A program made the position numbers and the translations under genes. Positions 59,717-64,000 of a stretch of 64,000 nucleotides of DNA are shown here, one piece after another (the first letter of the stretch is position 1; every line of letters begins with the position of its first letter). Under the pieces are notes generated by a model, which searched no databases, had not been told where the DNA came from, and saw only the letters and a program-made list of their open reading frames with translations. Source of the DNA: Rhodothermales bacterium (GTDB taxonomy: Bacteria; Bacteroidota; Rhodothermia; Rhodothermales; JANQRZ01); NCBI GenBank assembly GCA_039944855.1, contig JBDUXZ010000031.1, positions 178,194 to 242,193 on the forward strand. The letters are read 5' to 3'.

Positions 59717-61195
59717 ATGAACGTCACCACCTCCACGCAACCCCTCGACGCACTCGACGCCGACCTCCTCGTGCTGTTCGTCCCCGCCGGGACCGAGCCC
59801 AGCAGCCTGCCCGACGCGTTCGGGCCAGGGCTCGACCAGGCGGCGGCGGACGCGGCCACGTCCAAGGAGACCGTGCTGTTTTATCCCACGAAGGGCGCAG
59901 CGCAGCGTGTCGCCGTGATCGGGCTGAGCGAGGACGGTGACGAGGGCGAGCGGCTCCGCACGGCCGCCGCGCAGGCCGCCGCGACGGCGCAGAAGCTGAA
60001 GGCCGACGCCGTCGCGCTCGCGCTTCCCGATGGGGCCGAGGCCGCGTCCGCCGCCGCGCTCGCCGAAGGCTTCGTCCTCGGCAGCTACCAGTTCCTCGAC
60101 TACAAAACCGGCAGCGACGCGCCGCACGCCGTCGCTGGTTTGACCGTCCGCGTGGCGGGCGATGACGCAGCGGAAGCGGTCGAGGCCGCGCACATCCGCG
60201 CCGAGGCGGCGTGCTTCGCCCGCGACCTCGTCAACCTCTCGCCCCACGACAAAACGCCGACGCTCCTCGCCGAGCGGGCCGAGCGGATGGCGGCCGAGGT
60301 CGGGCTCCGCGCCGAGGTATGGGACAAGGCCCGTGTCGAGAAAGAAAACATGGGCGGCCTGCTCGCCGTCAACCGGGGCAGCCAGGACCCGCCCGTCTTC
60401 ATCACGCTCGAACACAATCCTGCCGACGCGAAGAACGCACAACCCATCGTGCTCGTCGGCAAAGCCGTCGTGTTCGACACCGGCGGCCTCTCGCTCAAGC
60501 CGACGAAGGGGTCGATGGACCACATGAAAGCCGACATGGCGGGCGGCGCGGCCGTGATCGGGGCGATGATGGCCGTCGCCCGGCTCGGTCTGCCGCTCTG
60601 GGTCGTCGCCCTCATTCCGTCCACCGACAACCGGCCGGGTGAGACGGCCTACGTCCCCGGTGACGTCGTGACGATGCGCTCCGGCTCGACGGTCGAGGTC
60701 CTCAACACCGACGCCGAGGGCCGGATGATTCTCGCCGACGCGCTCGACGTGGCGAAGCAGTACGATCCCGAGCTCGCCGTGAGCGTCGCCACGCTGACGG
60801 GCGCGCAGGTCGTCGCGCTCGGCTCGCGCGTCGCTGCCGTGCTGACGAGCGAGGGTGATGGGGCCGCCGAGCGCCTCGCCGCGTTCGACGCCGCCGGTCG
60901 CCGCACGGGCGAGTGGGTCGCGCCCCTCCCGATGTTCGCGCACTACGCCGAGCAGCTCAAGAGCGACGTGGCCGATCAGAAGAACATCGGCGGGAGCGAG
61001 GCCGGCACGGTGACGGCCGCCAAATTCCTGGAGCACTTCACGCGGACCGACGGCGAGGCGGCCTATCCGTGGGTCCACGTCGACATCGCCGGGCCGGCCT
61101 TCCTCGACAGCCCGCAGCCGTACCGGCCGAAGGGCGGCAGCGGCTTCGGCGTCCGCCTCCTCACCGACCTCCTGCAGCGCCGCGCCGAACAATGA
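59717..61195 (+). CDS. pepA: Leucyl aminopeptidase (M17)
   Basis: ATG 59717 gives 492 residues, normal for the family. The N-terminal alpha/beta half leads to the catalytic domain with LVGKAVVFDTGGLSLKPTKG containing the metal-binding Lys and Asp, MKADMAGGAAVIGAMMAV, and the signature VLNTDAEGRMILADALDVA. VSVATLTGAQVVALGSRVA and the final DIAGPAFLDSPQPYRPKGGS also match. It cleaves N-terminal residues from peptides in the cytoplasm with two Zn/Mn ions. It overlaps pdxA as ATGA. Confidence 0.97.
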   Translation: MNVTTSTQPLDALDADLLVLFVPAGTEPSSLPDAFGPGLDQAAADAATSKETVLFYPTKGAAQRVAVIGLSEDGDEGERLRTAAAQAAATAQKLKADAVALALPDGAEAASAAALAEGFVLGSYQFLDYKTGSDAPHAVAGLTVRVAGDDAAEAVEAAHIRAEAACFARDLVNLSPHDKTPTLLAERAERMAAEVGLRAEVWDKARVEKENMGGLLAVNRGSQDPPVFITLEHNPADAKNAQPIVLVGKAVVFDTGGLSLKPTKGSMDHMKADMAGGAAVIGAMMAVARLGLPLWVVALIPSTDNRPGETAYVPGDVVTMRSGSTVEVLNTDAEGRMILADALDVAKQYDPELAVSVATLTGAQVVALGSRVAAVLTSEGDGAAERLAAFDAAGRRTGEWVAPLPMFAHYAEQLKSDVADQKNIGGSEAGTVTAAKFLEHFTRTDGEAAYPWVHVDIAGPAFLDSPQPYRPKGGSGFGVRLLTDLLQRRAEQ

Positions 61196-62166
61196 ACCGC
61201 CCTCGCCTTGCCCTCACCCTCGGCGATCCCAACGGGATCGGCCCCGAGGTCGTGCTCAAAACGCTCGCGGACGCTGACCTCCGCGCTCGCATCGAGCCCA
61301 TCGTCGTCGGCTCGGAGGCCGTGCTGCGGACGCACGCGGCGAAGCTCGGGCTCGAAGACGTGCTCGACGGGCTGACCGTGTGGGAGGTCGCGCCGAACGT
61401 CGACATCGAGGTCGAGTGGGGGCAGACGACGTTCCGCGCCGGGCGGATCGCGATGCGCGCCGTCGAGCGCGCCGTCGACGCGTGCCTCGCCGGGGAGGCT
61501 GATGCCGTCGTGACGGCGCCGATCTCGAAGGAGGCCATCGCGCTCGCGGGCTACGACGTCCCCGGCCACACCGAGTTCATCGCCGCGCGGACACACGCCG
61601 ATGGCTACACGATGATGCTCGTCAGCGGCGGCCTCCGCGTCGCCCTCGTCACGACGCACCTCCCCGTCCGCGCCGTCGCCGACGCCGTCACCGGTGCCGC
61701 GATCCTCGACAAAGTCCGCATCCTCGACGCGAGCCTCCGCCGCGACTTCGGCATCGCGTCGCCGAGGATCGCCGTGCTCGGGCTGAACCCGCACGCGGGC
61801 GACGGCGGCGTGATCGGGACCGAGGACCGAGACGTGATCGGCCCCGCGCTCGCGATGGCCCACGCCGACGGCTACGACGTGGCTGGCCCGTTCCCGGCCG
61901 ACGCCTTTTTCGGCCGGCGCGGCTACGAGCGCCACGATGCCGTCCTTGCGATGTACCACGATCAGGGCCTCGCCCCGTTCAAAGCGCTCGCGATGGGCGG
62001 CGGGGTGAACTTCACTGCCGGCCTCCCCATCGTCCGCACCTCGCCCGATCACGGCACCGGATTCGACATCGCCGGGCAGGGCGGGGCCGACGCGTCGAGC
62101 TTCGGCGAAGCTGTCTGGCTCGCCGCCGAATTCGTGCGGCGCCGGTCGGGCGCTGCTACGTCGTAA
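61192..62166 (+). CDS. pdxA: 4-hydroxythreonine-4-phosphate dehydrogenase PdxA
   Basis: The 324-residue NAD-dependent enzyme makes the amino-ketone precursor in vitamin B6 synthesis. It starts NRPRLALTLGDPNGIGPEVV and shows VVTAPISKEAIALAGYDVPG, HTEFIAARTHADGYTMMLV, VLGLNPHAGDGGVIGTED, GPFPADAFFGRRGYERHDAV, MYHDQGLAPFKALAMGGGVN and PDHGTGFDIAGQG, including the metal-binding histidines. ATG 61192 overlaps the pepA stop, so the two are co-translated. Confidence 0.97.
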   Translation: MNRPRLALTLGDPNGIGPEVVLKTLADADLRARIEPIVVGSEAVLRTHAAKLGLEDVLDGLTVWEVAPNVDIEVEWGQTTFRAGRIAMRAVERAVDACLAGEADAVVTAPISKEAIALAGYDVPGHTEFIAARTHADGYTMMLVSGGLRVALVTTHLPVRAVADAVTGAAILDKVRILDASLRRDFGIASPRIAVLGLNPHAGDGGVIGTEDRDVIGPALAMAHADGYDVAGPFPADAFFGRRGYERHDAVLAMYHDQGLAPFKALAMGGGVNFTAGLPIVRTSPDHGTGFDIAGQGGADASSFGEAVWLAAEFVRRRSGAATS

Positions 62167-62701
62167 GTGTCTAAATAGTTAGGATTTTGCAGGGCGCTTG
62201 CTGGGTCGCCTAACCTTGAGGTGTCATGGGCGGCGTCTCCCGCTCACTGCATCATCGTCCGCGCTGATCGTCGTCCGCGCTGGCATCAAGCACGGCTATG
62301 TCCATAGGCTGCTGTTGGGGCGGTATCGGAGTGGCAGGCTCGGACGGGAAGCGGAGCGCGCGTGACGGCGGACCGAGGGAAGAAGGGTGGAAGGTGGGCG
62401 TGGTCTGGAGGGGTGCGTTCAGAGTAGAATAGAGTGCGGAATATGTAACGGCAAACAAAGGGCACGCGGGGGTATAAGCTTGAGGCTCAGCGTTGCGGTG
62501 CCGTGAGATACCGGCGGGAGAGAGGTTCTCTCTAGCACGTTGATCCAGAGGTGCGACATCATTTCCGTCTGATGGTGGTGGAGGTAGAAAGGGGAGGGGG
62601 TTTGTTTACACGAGCGGCGACCCCCCGCGTCACGATGTGCAGGGGGCCGAGACTTTTAGTTCGATGTTCAGCGACCCTTGCACCCTCTCCCGGTTACACC
62701 T
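62167..62701. other. Long intergenic region without a supported gene
   Basis: The 535 bases contain a short direct repeat (TCGTCCGCGCTG at 62255-62266 and 62271-62282) and AT-richer patches, but no conserved frame. A minus-strand frame at 62252-62458 codes a Pro-rich 68-residue peptide with no sign of selection. The last part is the 5' region of the secreted protein gene. Confidence 0.5.
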
Positions 62702-64000
62702 ATGCGTACACCATTACGAACCGTTTCTGACGTGACTTGCCGAAGCCTCGCGCTCCGAGTGGCGTCCCTCCTCCTGCTTCTCCTCACGCTTTCCGCCTCG
62801 ACGGCGACGGCAAGCGTCACGTGTACGCCCGCGACGCGGTCGGCCCTCATGCAGCACTCCGTCGTGAACGGGAATATGGCGACGCTCGTCGTTCCTGCCG
62901 GGACGTGCCCCGTCACGGTGAGCTTCAGTGCCTATGCGCTCCCCAGCGGCCAGAAGCTGCCGTTCGAAGAGCAAGTGCTCGTCGACAACGTGACGTCCGT
63001 ATATGGGCCGGGCACGTACCACCTGACCGTCGACGCGCCGGAGACCTGCGCCTACCAGACGGACCTCTACCTCGGGGAGGTCATCGCCCCCCTCACCTCG
63101 GGTGCGCACCATAACCACTACGGGACCAACTACCTCCTCCGCTACGACTTGGTCAACCTCGGCCAGCCTTGCGGCACGCCCACCGGCGAGTGCACCAACG
63201 TAGACTTCGAGCGGGACCCGCACGGCAATCGGCTGCACAGGGGGCGCGTCATCGACAACGAGTACGCGAGCATCGGGCTGACCATCTCCGAGATCAGCGG
63301 CAAGAAGCTCCTCATCTTCGACACGGCGAACCCGACCGGTGGCGACACCGACCTTCGGACGCCCGGCAGCGGCGTTGGCAACACCACGGCGCTGGGCAAC
63401 GTGCTCATCATCTCCGAAGACGGCGACGAATCCGATCCGGACGACGACGTGAACGGTGGGACGATGGTCTTCGAGTTCGCGCAGAGCGTGGATGTCCAGC
63501 AAGTCAACCTCCTCGACATCGACACGAACGAGGCGGCCACCGTGCGGGCCTATGGACCCGGCGGCGCGCTCATCACGACGGTGAATGCCATCAACCGGGG
63601 CAACAACTCGTTCCAGAGCGTCATCGTCAACGCCGAAGGCGTTCGCCGTCTCGAAGTCGAGTTTTCGAGCAGCGGCGCGCTCGCCGGCCTCGTGTTCTGC
63701 GAGGGCGAGGAGGACATCTGCGAGGCCGACCAGGGCCCGCCGGAGGTCACATACGCCTTCCAGGAAGACCGCTACGTCCTCCTCACGGTCACCGACGACA
63801 CCGGCATCGCTTCGATCGACATTGAGCTTACAGACACTGCTGATAGTACGGCGACTCCCAACCTCGAGCTCGTCGAGAGCAACTTCACGCCGGGTGCGAT
63901 GACGGCGACGTTCCGCTACCGCCTCATCAACTTCACGCAGAACACGTTCGTCCGCGTCGTCGCCACCGACCTCTGCGATCAGCGGCAGTGCCCGGACACG
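62702..64000 (+). CDS. Large secreted protein, N-terminal part (runs off the window)
   Basis: From ATG 62702 the frame is open for 433 codons to the window edge without a stop. A signal peptide (ALRVASLLLLLLTLSASTATA) precedes a cysteine-containing beta domain (VTCTPATRSALMQ). A second domain has NVDFERDPHGNRLHRGRVID, NEYASIGLTISEISG, LLIFDTANPTGGDTDL and LIISEDGDESDPDDD, a pattern common in surface proteins with acidic, probably Ca-binding loops; it ends LEVEFSSSGALAGLVFCEG. A further Ig-like domain starts near residue 350. The C-terminus, where a sorting domain might lie, is outside the window. Function unknown, probably cell-surface or adhesive. Confidence 0.8.
   Translation, partial: MRTPLRTVSDVTCRSLALRVASLLLLLLTLSASTATASVTCTPATRSALMQHSVVNGNMATLVVPAGTCPVTVSFSAYALPSGQKLPFEEQVLVDNVTSVYGPGTYHLTVDAPETCAYQTDLYLGEVIAPLTSGAHHNHYGTNYLLRYDLVNLGQPCGTPTGECTNVDFERDPHGNRLHRGRVIDNEYASIGLTISEISGKKLLIFDTANPTGGDTDLRTPGSGVGNTTALGNVLIISEDGDESDPDDDVNGGTMVFEFAQSVDVQQVNLLDIDTNEAATVRAYGPGGALITTVNAINRGNNSFQSVIVNAEGVRRLEVEFSSSGALAGLVFCEGEEDICEADQGPPEVTYAFQEDRYVLLTVTDDTGIASIDIELTDTADSTATPNLELVESNFTPGAMTATFRYRLINFTQNTFVRVVATDLCDQRQCPDT

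Noticed and set aside
62252..62458. 68-residue minus-strand frame
   Set aside because: Pro-rich with no homologous pattern, promoter or neighbour; most likely chance.
1..64000. CRISPR array, insertion sequence, prophage or rRNA operon
   Set aside because: No regularly spaced repeats, transposase or integrase motifs, phage structural genes (apart from the T6SS-like sheath gene) or rRNA sequence were found.

Overview
The window looks like a chromosomal segment of a high-GC member of the Bacteroidota side of the tree, most likely Rhodothermota (relatives of Rhodothermus, Salinibacter, Rubrivirga). The evidence is type IX secretion (T9SS) hallmarks (two proteins with C-terminal sorting domains, a PorD-type DUF4835 protein, a PorV/PorQ-like barrel), an S46 dipeptidyl-peptidase, very GC-rich codon use, and a recurring TATNTTSS-type box just upstream of genes that resembles the Bacteroidota -7 element (TAnnTTTG). 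No ribosomal RNA, CRISPR array, transposase or phage gene was seen. One tRNA (Leu, UAG) is present.

Layout. 1-5.3 kb: the 3' end of a TssC-like contractile sheath gene, followed by an FHA/transmembrane/lytic-transglycosylase fusion, a PP2C phosphatase and a PEGA-repeat Ser/Thr kinase, together a probable phospho-signalling module for a type VI-like secretion apparatus. 5.4-10.6 kb: two CsgG-fold/TPR envelope proteins, a T9SS cargo protein and a predicted beta-barrel. 10.7-17.7 kb: UspA, a receiver-thioredoxin-reductase fusion, a CPA2 antiporter with a glutaredoxin-like tail, a cNMP-binding histidine kinase and a DUF892 ferritin-like protein, a stress/redox block. 18-26 kb: T9SS cargo, a helix-hairpin-helix outer-membrane protein, the PorV-like barrel, PorD, and a HEAT-cyclophilin lipoprotein. 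26.2-27.9 kb: a visibly less GC-rich pocket beside tRNA-Leu with three small paralogous proteins, one of them only 58 residues long. 27.9-42.3 kb: S46 peptidase, a divergent DprA-like protein with a metallo-phosphatase, a 1366-residue hybrid kinase, patatin, threonine aldolase, MtgA, GreA, NlpC/P60 and bacilliredoxin. 42.3-46.5 kb: a flippase, a large membrane protein and a FemAB-like acyltransferase, probably for surface polysaccharide. 46.6-53.6 kb: hslU, a NYN-domain gene, hslV, a PBP4-type peptidase, mreC and mreB. 53.7-62.2 kb: purH, purN, SemiSWEET, LD-carboxypeptidase, then on the plus strand a cytochrome c/beta-propeller lipoprotein, a TrpF-like protein, an M17 aminopeptidase and PdxA. 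62.7 kb to the end: a secreted protein that runs off the window.

Several families of short dispersed palindromic repeats lie between genes, and some enter coding sequence: one palindrome adds an in-frame peptide to PurH, one repeat supplies the best start codon of the helix-hairpin-helix outer-membrane gene, and CCAATCA-type short repeats encode the N-terminus of PurN. The most interesting candidates for new biology are the FHA-transglycosylase signalling module, the redox block joining a receiver-reductase to an antiporter with a glutaredoxin-like tail, and the small-protein trio.
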